Below, piece after piece: positions 6,558 to 12,359 of a DNA stretch of 12,359 bases. The DNA is from Dehalococcoidales bacterium. Lineage in GTDB: Bacteria; Chloroflexota; Dehalococcoidia; Dehalococcoidales; Fen-1064. The stretch's first letter is position 1; each line of letters opens with the position of its first letter. The translations under genes and the position numbers were made by a program. The notes under the pieces were generated by a model that saw only the letters and a program-made list of their open reading frames with translations, searched no databases and was not told the DNA's origin. The stretch covers positions 1-12,359 of the forward strand of contig JAQTOJ010000034.1 of the NCBI GenBank assembly GCA_028713395.1. Reading direction: 5' to 3'.

Positions 6558-7382
6558 TTGCATATCGATAAGAAAAAATGCATCGGTTGCGCCAACTGCG
6601 TGCCGGTCTGCCCGATGGGCGCGATTTACATTGCCCAAGACCGCCTGGCAGAGGTTAACTCGGAGGTTTGCGTGGAGTGCCAGGCGTGCTACCGGGGCAT
6701 GAGCGTGGAAAACCTGCCGCAGCAGCCCACCCGTTTCCTCAGAGGACTGCTGGCATTTTTTAAACTCCGCTTCCAGCCGGACCCCGATATCTGCCCCACC
6801 GGGGCGATCACGCGTGACGAGTTGGTCTGGCCACGAACACTTCGCCGCACCTTCAGCGACCCGCTGGTGCCGCACGAATCGACCGGTATCGGTGGGAGAG
6901 GCACAATGGAAGTGAAGACCAACGATGTCACTGAACGTATAAAAGAAGGCGAGGCAGGATTCACGGTAGAATTTGGGAGGCCGGGCATTGGGGCTTACTT
7001 CCGGGACGTTGACCGGGTCTGCCGGGCGCTGGCGGCCACCGCCGCCGTATTTGAACCGGAAAATCCTGTGACCGTGCTGATGACCGATGCCAAAACCGGT
7101 AAAATCCGAGAAGATGTCCTCAATGAAAAAGTGCTTTCCTGTATCCTCGAATTCAAAGTGAAGATCACGGAAATGCCGGAAATGTTGAAGATCGTGGAAC
7201 GAGAAGTCAACCACCTGGATACAGTCGTCGCTCTGGGCATCGCCATCCGGTGCGACGCGGAAGGCAACGATACCGTGAGAAAGCAGATCGAAGCGTTGGG
7301 GTTCGACGCCTGGAGAGGAAAGCTCAATATGGGACTCGGCAGACGCACCAATCCCCAACCTGTACCGGAGGTTAAATCATGA
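6558..7382 (+). CDS. Iron-sulfur protein with split second 4Fe-4S motif and unknown C-terminal domain
   Basis: A 274-residue cytoplasmic protein, start codon TTG. The N-terminus is ferredoxin-like. Cluster I is a regular C8-x2-C11-x2-C14-x3-C18-P. Cluster II begins C38-x2-C41-x2-C44, but the fourth cysteine comes only at C79 (ICPTGAI), after a 34-residue insertion rich in aromatic and basic residues (about 46-78). The CP-x-GAI context after C18 and C79 supports two clusters; binding is inferred. From about residue 107 (ESTGIGGRGTMEVKTND) there is a conserved-looking, mostly alpha/beta domain of about 165 residues that I do not recognise. The next gene starts inside its stop codon (ATGA overlap), so the two products are probably made in equal amounts and act together. 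An electron-transfer role is likely; the partner reaction is unknown. A nearby thiolase on each side suggests CoA-thioester metabolism by context only. Confidence 0.85.
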   Translation: MHIDKKKCIGCANCVPVCPMGAIYIAQDRLAEVNSEVCVECQACYRGMSVENLPQQPTRFLRGLLAFFKLRFQPDPDICPTGAITRDELVWPRTLRRTFSDPLVPHESTGIGGRGTMEVKTNDVTERIKEGEAGFTVEFGRPGIGAYFRDVDRVCRALAATAAVFEPENPVTVLMTDAKTGKIREDVLNEKVLSCILEFKVKITEMPEMLKIVEREVNHLDTVVALGIAIRCDAEGNDTVRKQIEALGFDAWRGKLNMGLGRRTNPQPVPEVKS

Positions 7383-8104
7383 CAAACACACTCCACCGAT
7401 TACAGCGGCCGGGCGACCCCAAAGACGACTATGTGGTTTTCACTTTGGCATCCAAAGGCATCAACGATGTTGATTATCTGCAAAAGACGCGGGCTTTTTT
7501 AGAGACCGCTTTGAAGTACAACCCGGTGAATGTAGCGGGACCCACAAAATACGGTCCGATGTACCGTCCGGAGAAAAAACTCAATCCCTTCACACTGTAT
7601 GTCAGAGGACGACATGAAGCGGTGACGCCGGCGGAATTGCTGGAGGAAGTAAAATATCCGGGGCAGGCGCTGGTGGTCTTCGATAGCAAAGACAAGCTTG
7701 AAGGGTTTCTCAAGGAGATAAAGGCGTTGGACATGGGGCTTTCGGTGAACGTTTCTTCACTGGTTGACGATGTGAGGGAAATGGCGCCACGCACCGGCGT
7801 AAAGCCACACTCTATCAATTATGCTCTCGGCTTCCGGGGCGACCTCTATCAGTTACCCGACCGGCAAGTGCTTGGATTAACGACGATGTGCGGACACGGA
7901 CTAATCTCCAGTAATTTCGCCAAGAAAATGGTGGATGCTGTAAAAGAAAAACGGATCACACCGGAAAAAGCTGCCGGATACCTGGCGAAGTTTTGCGTTT
8001 GCGGAGCTTTCAACACCACGCGGGCGATAAGAATTCTGAAAGGAGATACCAATCTACCGGCAACGGTGAAAAACGGAAAAGAGAAATCAAACGCCACACC
8101 ATAG
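7379..8104 (+). CDS. Uncharacterised protein coupled to the Fe-S protein (CxH and CxC motifs)
   Basis: A 241-residue protein with no family that I recognise. Its ATG overlaps the stop of the Fe-S gene by four bases, which indicates translational coupling, and GGAG lies just upstream (ACCGGAGG). No signal peptide or membrane segment is visible. The C-terminal third holds a striking set of possible metal or thiol ligands: C171-G-H173-G (in TTMCGHGLISSNFAKK) and C206-V-C208-G (in LAKFCVCGAFNTTRA). Those are the only cysteines in the protein. The four residues could hold an Fe-S cluster or another metal, or C206/C208 could form a redox-active disulfide; the sequence does not decide. The N-terminal half has alternating hydrophobic strands (YVVFTLAS, QALVVFDS) that suggest an alpha/beta fold. 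The last 20 residues are charged and probably disordered. Likely the second subunit of a complex with the preceding protein. Confidence 0.8.
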   Translation: MTNTLHRLQRPGDPKDDYVVFTLASKGINDVDYLQKTRAFLETALKYNPVNVAGPTKYGPMYRPEKKLNPFTLYVRGRHEAVTPAELLEEVKYPGQALVVFDSKDKLEGFLKEIKALDMGLSVNVSSLVDDVREMAPRTGVKPHSINYALGFRGDLYQLPDRQVLGLTTMCGHGLISSNFAKKMVDAVKEKRITPEKAAGYLAKFCVCGAFNTTRAIRILKGDTNLPATVKNGKEKSNATP

Positions 8105-8166
8105 GTCATTCTAACAAGCTGACTAAGTAATAAGTCGTAATATTGCGTCAAACCGGTGTAATAGAT

Positions 8167-8195
8167 TTGAAATATTAGTGAAAAGTCGCTATCCT
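8167..8195 (+). promoter_or_regulatory. Sigma-70-like promoter of the second thiolase
   Basis: TTGAAA (8167-8172), 17 bases, then TATCCT (8190-8195). The -35 hexamer is identical to that of the first thiolase. The start codon lies about 40 bp downstream. Confidence 0.5.
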
Positions 8196-8235
8196 GATAG
8201 TAGCGCCAATCAACAAAAATTTATTGGAGGTATTC

Positions 8236-9444
8236 ATGGCAGAACGAGATGTTGTTTTTATTGATGGTATGAGGACACCATTCGGGAGAATGGGTGGCAC
8301 CATGCGTGAAATGTTCAGTTCACAAATGGGTTCCCTCGCCCTGAAAGGTCTGGTAGAAAAGACCAAAATTGCCGAAAAGGGCAAAGTAGATTGCGTTTTC
8401 GCCGGCACGGCGACCGGTTGTTCCCGCACCGGTAATCCCGCCAGATGGGTCACCCTGGCTGCGGGTTTACCCAAAGAAACCTCAGCTTCCTACATCGAAA
8501 TGCAGTGCGGTTCCGCAATTGATGCGATCAACCACGCCGCCTGGAAAATCAAGGCTAACCACGCTGATGTCATTATCGCCGGCGGTATGGAATCATACAG
8601 CCAGATGTTCGCCAAATTTTCCATGTCCGTCACCCCCTACAAGTTGATTCCCCCCTCCGCCATTCCCGGTATGTTATCCCCCGTACGTGAAGATAACATG
8701 AGCATGGGCATGACCGCGGAAAATCTTCAGGTGATGTACAACATTCCCCGCGAAGCTTCTGACGAGTTTGCTTATCAGAGCCAGATGAGAACCAAGATGG
8801 CCCAGGATAACAACTATTTCAAGGATGAAATCGTCCCGGTGTTGATTAAAGGCGATAAAAAGAATCCTGACACCTATTTCACCAAAGACGAACATCCCCG
8901 TGGCGATACCACTATGGAAGCTTTAGCCAAATTACCGCCCGCCTTCAAACCCGGCGGCACGGTGACAGCCGGCAACTCCTCCGGTCAGAATGACGGCGGC
9001 GCGTTCGTGTTAATGATGAGCGCGGAAAAAGCCAAACAGCTCGGTTATACCCCAATGGCCAGATGGATTTCCGGCGGCGATTACGGCGTCGATCCCAAGA
9101 TCATGGGCATCGGACCTGCCTACGCCATTCCTTTGGCCATGAAACGGGCTGGCTTAAAGCTGTCCCAGTTCGACCACATGGAATGTAACGAAGCTTTCGC
9201 CGTCCAGAACCTGGCAGTCATCGCCGAACTTGAAAAACAGACCGGCGAAAAAGTAGACCGGAAGAAATGGAATCCCCTGGGTGGCGCTATTGCCTACGGT
9301 CACCCGAATGGCGCTTCCGGCGCCAGAGTCTGCATGTTCACCATGCGCCAGTTAGCCCGCACCGGCGGCAGATACGGTTTCTTCTCCTCATGCTGCGGCG
9401 GCGGTTTAGGCGTTGCCACCGTTATTGAAAACCTGATGAAATAA
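8236..9444 (+). CDS. Second thiolase (acetyl-CoA acetyltransferase family)
   Basis: A 402-residue thiolase of a different branch from the one at 5075. The nucleophile is C91 in IEMQCGSAIDA, the asparagine loop is N318-E319-A320-F321, the histidine is H356 in YGHPNGASGAR, and the second cysteine is C386 in SSCCGGGLG, where the next residue C387 replaces the usual Ile. GHPN instead of GHPI is also unusual. The length and the M-S-M-G-M-T-A-E-N segment (155-163) fit degradative or acetoacetyl-CoA thiolases of about 390-400 residues. The start is ATG at 8236 because TTGGAGG (8224-8230) is its ribosome binding site, five bases away; the in-frame TTG at 8224 lies inside that site. It has its own promoter and terminator. 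Two thiolases with different sequences probably serve different chain lengths or directions; this is an inference. Confidence 0.95.
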   Translation: MAERDVVFIDGMRTPFGRMGGTMREMFSSQMGSLALKGLVEKTKIAEKGKVDCVFAGTATGCSRTGNPARWVTLAAGLPKETSASYIEMQCGSAIDAINHAAWKIKANHADVIIAGGMESYSQMFAKFSMSVTPYKLIPPSAIPGMLSPVREDNMSMGMTAENLQVMYNIPREASDEFAYQSQMRTKMAQDNNYFKDEIVPVLIKGDKKNPDTYFTKDEHPRGDTTMEALAKLPPAFKPGGTVTAGNSSGQNDGGAFVLMMSAEKAKQLGYTPMARWISGGDYGVDPKIMGIGPAYAIPLAMKRAGLKLSQFDHMECNEAFAVQNLAVIAELEKQTGEKVDRKKWNPLGGAIAYGHPNGASGARVCMFTMRQLARTGGRYGFFSSCCGGGLGVATVIENLMK

Positions 9445-9463
9445 TAACCTTCACCAACAGAAT

Positions 9464-9505
9464 AAAGACCCGGCGTCTGTAAACGGCGCCGGGTCTTTTT
9501 GTTTT
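9464..9505 (+). terminator. Intrinsic terminator after the second thiolase
   Basis: A 12-bp stem, AAAGACCCGGCG (9464-9475) and CGCCGGGTCTTT (9487-9498), with an 11-base loop. The T tract TTTTTGTTTT spans 9496-9505. Confidence 0.9.
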
Positions 9506-9537
9506 CCGGCAACAGGTTATATTTCTTCGTCTTAGGT

Positions 9538-9543
9538 TATAAT
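9538..9543 (+). promoter_or_regulatory. Possible -10 box for the metalloprotease operon
   Basis: A perfect TATAAT, 26 bp before the ATG at 9570 and after the thiolase terminator. No convincing -35 box is present at the expected distance. Confidence 0.35.
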
Positions 9544-9569
9544 ATGGGGGAAAGGCTCTGCAGATAAAC

Positions 9570-10250
9570 ATGGAAACTACTCCCACCGGGCAGGTCATCC
9601 GCTCAAAAAGAAGGACTTTACGGCTGGAGGTCGGCCCGGATGCATTACTGGTAATCAGGGCGCCGCTGTATTGTCCTCAAGCAACGATCCGGCGCGCGAT
9701 AGAGACCCACCGAGATTGGATTATCTGCCGTCAGGCTTATGCCCGCGAGCATTTCCAACCGGCAATTCCCAAAACTTACACCGAAGGCGAGGAGTTTCTA
9801 TACCTAAGCAAACCTTATAAGCTGCAATTAACCGAGGAGCAAGATGCGTCTTTAACATTCGATGGCGCCTGTTTCCGGCTGGGGTTAAATAAATGGGCAA
9901 CCGCTCCAGTTCAGTTCCGACGTTGGTACAGGCAAGCCGCTCAGAAGAAGCTTAAGGAACGCACAGACTATTACGCTGCCATTATGGATACAACTTACCA
10001 TCATATCCGCATCACGAGCGCCTTGCACCGCTGGGGCTCGTGCAGTCACCGCGGCAACCTGAACTTCCCCTGGCGGTTGGTGATGGCGCCGCGGGAAGTC
10101 ATCGATTGCATTGTGGTGCACGAACTTGTGCATATTGAAATTAAAAACCACTCCAGGGATTTCTGGCAGCGCGTTAAAATGTACGCGCCGGATTACAAAC
10201 AACATCACCGGTGGCTGAAAGAAAACCAAAATCTACTTACGATGGAATAA
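9570..10250 (+). CDS. YgjP-type metal-dependent hydrolase (M48 / DUF45)
   Basis: A 226-residue cytoplasmic protein of the YgjP/DUF45 group of predicted zinc metallopeptidases. The signature is complete: RWGSCSHRGNLNFPWRLVMA (154-173), then the zinc motif H184-E-L-V-H188, and the third ligand region NHSRDFW (193-199, H194). The N-terminal half (about 15-110) carries the strand-rich segment usual in this family. No signal peptide or membrane segment is seen. Substrates of the family are unknown; in many genomes such genes sit near restriction systems, but none is present here. The ribosome binding site is poor (GGGGAAAGG lies about 15 bases before the ATG), so the start is not certain. The DUF362 gene follows after 18 bp in the same direction. 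Confidence 0.9.
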   Translation: METTPTGQVIRSKRRTLRLEVGPDALLVIRAPLYCPQATIRRAIETHRDWIICRQAYAREHFQPAIPKTYTEGEEFLYLSKPYKLQLTEEQDASLTFDGACFRLGLNKWATAPVQFRRWYRQAAQKKLKERTDYYAAIMDTTYHHIRITSALHRWGSCSHRGNLNFPWRLVMAPREVIDCIVVHELVHIEIKNHSRDFWQRVKMYAPDYKQHHRWLKENQNLLTME

Positions 10251-10268
10251 AAGTTGAGAGAGGGTAAA

Positions 10269-11162
10269 ATGACTACAATCGGCTTGGTAAAAACAACAGA
10301 CCGTATAAATGGTGTGAAAAAAGCCATCGGACTGTTGAAAACAAACCCGGTCAATGGCAAAGCGGTAGCGCTGAAACCGAATTTCAATTCGGCGGACCCG
10401 TTCCCGGGCTCTACCCACATCGATACCCTACGGGGGCTGATATTAGCTTTACAAGCGATGGGCGCAAAAAAGATAACTATCGCCGAGCGCAGCGGTCCCG
10501 GGGATTCCACGCGCCGCGTGATGGAGAAAAAAGGTATTTTTGATTTGGCGCGAGAGTTAAAGTGCGAGATTCTCAATATGGAAGAAATGGCGCCGGATGG
10601 CTGGGTGCATATTCACCCGGCGGACAGCCACTGGCCGGATGGTTTTCACTTCCCGCGGATATACCGGGAAGCGGAATGCGCCGTGCAAACCTGTTGTCTG
10701 AAAACACATGCTTACGGCGGGCATTTCACGTTATCGTTGAAAAACGGGGTGGGTTTAGTGCCGCGTTTAGGTTATCCATATATGCACCAGCTCCACTCGT
10801 CGCCCCATCAGCGGGAAATGATTGCGGAAATAAACACCGCATACTCGCCGGCAATTGTCGTGCTGGACGGCGTGGAGTGTTTTACCGATGGAGGCCCGGC
10901 TCAAGGCACAATTGGGAAACCAGGGGTGATCATTGCCGGCACAGACAGAGTGGCAATTGATGCCGTAGGTGTAGCGATTTTACGTGCCACTGGCACCAAT
11001 GCCACCGTAAGCCGGGGGCCGATTTTCCAACAGGACCAGATCGCACGAGCAGCGGCGCTGGGACTAGGCGTCGATAAACCGGAATTGATAAAAATAGCGA
11101 CCGGCGACGAAGAAAGTGAAGCCTATGCCGTCACCCTGAGGCAGATTTTGGTCAGTAGCTAA
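10269..11162 (+). CDS. DUF362 domain-containing protein
   Basis: A 297-residue protein of DUF362, a widespread family in anaerobes with no settled function, often joined to ferredoxin domains. Family features are an early KPNFN (36-40) after two strands, the T-H-I-D-T-L-R-G segment, the central CCLKTHAYGGHFTLSLKN (142-159), DG...GGPAQGT (200-213), and a C-terminal DRVAIDAVGVAILR (226-239). This copy has no ferredoxin domain, and the vicinal C142-C143 pair plus H147 and H152 might bind a metal; that is speculation. The start is ATG at 10269 because GAGAGAGGG (10256-10264) is a good ribosome binding site; the in-frame TTG at 10254 overlaps it. It is probably co-transcribed with the metalloprotease. 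The end lies 14 bp from the convergent DsrE gene, and no terminator is seen between them. Confidence 0.88.
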   Translation: MTTIGLVKTTDRINGVKKAIGLLKTNPVNGKAVALKPNFNSADPFPGSTHIDTLRGLILALQAMGAKKITIAERSGPGDSTRRVMEKKGIFDLARELKCEILNMEEMAPDGWVHIHPADSHWPDGFHFPRIYREAECAVQTCCLKTHAYGGHFTLSLKNGVGLVPRLGYPYMHQLHSSPHQREMIAEINTAYSPAIVVLDGVECFTDGGPAQGTIGKPGVIIAGTDRVAIDAVGVAILRATGTNATVSRGPIFQQDQIARAAALGLGVDKPELIKIATGDEESEAYAVTLRQILVSS

Positions 11163-11176
11163 ATATAGTGTAGAAA

Positions 11177-11650
11177 CTAGATGAATAACGTTTGTTTTGA
11201 ATGATCGGCCCTTTCCAGCATCGTGGCCACGCCACAGGTTTCTTCCACGCCGTCGATCAAGTCTTCATGCTTGATTTCCATTACTTCCATGCTCATCTGG
11301 CACGGCAAGAATTTCACACCCAAATCCATGGCCGTCTTGCGTAACTCAGCCAGGGGTGTGATATGGTGATTTTTCATCATCTGTTTGAACATCCATCGCC
11401 CCAGCCCCCAGAAATTGAACCGGGAGGGACCGATGCGGTCGATACCGCCACGGTTTAGAAAACCCATCGCCCGCCCGAAGAAACTCTTGCCGGTATAGTT
11501 CCCTTTTTGAATAGCCTTGATACCCCAGAAAGTGAAGAACATATTGGTCTCTTTACCCATAGCCGCCGCCCCGATGGCGATATTGAAAGCAGCCATCACT
11601 TTATCCATATCGCCACTCATCAAAATAATCGTCGTGCCGTTGTTTTCCAT
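11177..11650 (-). CDS. DsrE/DsrF/DrsH-like sulfur-carrier family protein
   Basis: A 157-residue cytoplasmic protein of the DsrE-like group that binds and passes on sulfane sulfur through cysteines, usually beside rhodaneses, TusA or CoA-disulfide reductases. Family marks are the N-terminal strand TTIILMSGD (6-14), MFFTFWGIKA (37-46), and LPCQMSMEVM (115-124), where C117 is the expected active cysteine; C139 in ETCGVATML is the second. It is rich in Met and Trp in the middle (about 60-95), which is usual for this DrsH-like branch. The ribosome binding site GGAGG lies seven bases before the ATG. It is the second gene of an operon with the ArsR regulator, 28 bp after it. A role in sulfur or persulfide handling is likely; no rhodanese or TusA gene is visible in the window. 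Confidence 0.88.
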   Translation of the reverse strand: MENNGTTIILMSGDMDKVMAAFNIAIGAAAMGKETNMFFTFWGIKAIQKGNYTGKSFFGRAMGFLNRGGIDRIGPSRFNFWGLGRWMFKQMMKNHHITPLAELRKTAMDLGVKFLPCQMSMEVMEIKHEDLIDGVEETCGVATMLERADHSKQTLFI

Positions 11651-11678
11651 CTATCGCCTCCGTTGTATTATTTTGCCG

Positions 11679-12014
11679 TTAGGTGGTGATAATCCGGTTG
11701 GCCAGATCCCGGTTTTTTTCCATCTGACTAAAAAGGATCGCCTGCACCATGTCACAGGCTTCGGCGATTTTTGGAGTGACCAAGCTGTAATAAATATTAG
11801 TGTTTTCGCGCCGGGCTTTCACCACGCCGCCATCACGCAAAATGGCCAGGTGCCGGGAAGTGGCGGGTTGGCTGATTTCCAGGGTTTCGGATAATTCGCC
11901 GACGGTCTTTTCACCGCTGCGCAATTCCACTATCATCATCTGGCGGCTGGGATCTGCCAAGGCTTTGCACAATTCCGCTTTAATAATATAAAATTCGCGG
12001 TCGTACTTGGGCAT
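11679..12014 (-). CDS. ArsR/SmtB-family transcriptional repressor
   Basis: A 111-residue winged helix-turn-helix repressor. The core is CKALADPSRQMMIVEL (16-31), then GEKTVGELSETLEISQPATS (34-53) with the recognition helix QPATSRHLAILRDGG (49-63), and the wing VVKARRENTNIYYSL (64-78). No CxC metal site (ELCVC in ArsR) is present. The only cysteines are C16 in the first helix and C87 in the last, which lie together in the dimer interface of this fold. A thiol- or persulfide-responsive switch like SqrR/BigR is possible, but the first cysteine is not at their position. The start ATG has GAGGA seven bases upstream. It is the first gene of the operon with dsrE and probably represses it through the site at 12061-12070. 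Confidence 0.93.
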   Translation of the reverse strand: MPKYDREFYIIKAELCKALADPSRQMMIVELRSGEKTVGELSETLEISQPATSRHLAILRDGGVVKARRENTNIYYSLVTPKIAEACDMVQAILFSQMEKNRDLANRIITT

Positions 12015-12051
12015 CTGAATTCCTCAAGTCGTAGCAATTTATTGTTTCATA

Positions 12052-12083
12052 ATTATATTCACATATATGTATATACTTGTCAA
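12052..12083 (-). promoter_or_regulatory. Promoter and operator of the arsR-dsrE operon
   Basis: On the minus strand a perfect TTGACA (12078-12083) is followed by TATAAT (12052-12057) after 20 bases, three more than optimal. Between them lies ACATATATGT (12061-12070), a perfect 10-bp palindrome in AT-rich DNA like many ArsR-family operators. A repressor bound here would block polymerase. Confidence 0.5.
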
Positions 12084-12110
12084 GAAAATACTTATACCTT
12101 ATTGTCCAGG

Positions 12111-12150
12111 AAAATAAAAACGAGGGGAATTTTGTCTTTTCCCCCTCGTT
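12111..12150 (-). terminator. Intrinsic terminator after the dockerin-like gene
   Basis: Read on the minus strand, AACGAGGGGG (12141-12150) pairs with CCCCTCGTT (12119-12127) around a loop of about a dozen bases, followed by TTTTTATTTTC (12110-12120). The T run is on the minus-strand side only, so it serves the gene at 12184-12359. Confidence 0.85.
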
Positions 12151-12183
12151 AGAAAGCTAATGGCTTACGGATTAATGATGATG

Positions 12184-12359
12184 CTAAGGTATTTCGATCG
12201 GTGATGATTTGTTGTAGTTACCGGCAAAAACGCCGAAATCCAGGATGTCGATCAACCCATTGCCGTCCGCGTCCGGGCCGGGGTCAAAAGCCGGGTCTGT
12301 GCTGGTTTTATTATACACTCCGGCAAAGACACCGAAATCCAGGATATCAATTATACCAT
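12184..12359 (-). CDS. C-terminus of a secreted protein with dockerin-like calcium repeats (partial)
   Basis: The last 57 residues of a protein that starts beyond the window; the frame is open to the right edge. It shows two near-identical copies of a repeat: IIDILDFGVFAGVYNK, and 24 residues of linker later LIDILDFGVFAGNYNK, ending 7 residues later (SSPIEIP). The second copy is preceded by DPGPDADGNG, giving a complete EF-hand-type loop D-A-D-G-N-G-L-I-D-I-L-D, as in type I dockerins. Dockerins bind calcium and attach secreted proteins to cohesins; in non-cellulosomal bacteria such tails are common on large extracellular proteins. The N-terminal domains, signal peptide and real function are unseen. 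Confidence 0.8.
   Translation of the reverse strand, partial: GIIDILDFGVFAGVYNKTSTDPAFDPGPDADGNGLIDILDFGVFAGNYNKSSPIEIP

Noticed and set aside
6396..7358. A 320-codon antisense frame opposite the Fe-S gene
   Set aside because: The plus strand has clear cysteine motifs, a ribosome binding site and coupling to the next gene. The antisense product shows no domain, runs into the thiolase terminator, and is explained by codon bias of the real gene.
8224..8235. TTG start for the second thiolase
   Set aside because: The TTG is part of the TTGGAGG ribosome binding site of the ATG at 8236.
10254..10268. TTG start for the DUF362 gene
   Set aside because: It overlaps the GAGAGAGGG ribosome binding site of the ATG at 10269.

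Overview
The window is about 12.4 kb of bacterial chromosome of mid GC content, cut through a gene at both ends. The gene set suggests an anaerobe living on organic acids or fatty acids: two different thiolases, an iron-sulfur protein, an FCD-type GntR regulator, DUF362, an ArsR-DsrE sulfur pair and a secreted protein ending in a dockerin-like repeat. Together with intergenic DNA full of short palindromic repeats, this looks most like Chloroflexota of the Dehalococcoidia type. That assignment is an inference from style and context; no marker gene proves it.

Layout. Bases 1-660 hold the C-terminal part of a short-chain dehydrogenase/reductase. Bases 661-2130 are non-coding and hold at least four families of palindromic repeats, two of them as near-identical direct duplications of about 107 and 92 bp. 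Next come a THUMP-domain RNA methyltransferase (2131-3327, +) and a convergent FCD/GntR regulator (3321-4016, -) that overlaps it by 7 bp. A DUF551-like small protein (4180-4449, +) and a probable 33-residue protein with a good ribosome binding site (4628-4729, +) follow.

The metabolic core is 5075-9444 (+). It consists of a thiolase with its own promoter and a strong terminator, a translationally coupled pair of uncharacterised genes (6558-7382 and 7379-8104), and a second, different thiolase with its own promoter and terminator. The first gene of the pair encodes an iron-sulfur protein whose second 4Fe-4S motif is split by an insertion. The second encodes a protein with a CxH plus CxC pattern. 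This pair is the best candidate in the window for an undescribed redox or thiol-handling function; its position suggests CoA-thioester metabolism, but nothing in the sequence gives a reaction.

Downstream are a YgjP-type metalloprotease and a DUF362 protein in one transcription unit (9570-11162, +). Convergent to them is an arsR-dsrE operon (11679-12014 and 11177-11650, -), probably a sulfur- or redox-responsive repressor and its sulfur-carrier partner, with a palindromic operator inside the promoter. The right edge holds the last 57 residues of a protein ending in a calcium-binding dockerin-like duplication (-), followed by its terminator. No tRNA, rRNA, insertion sequence or CRISPR array was seen.
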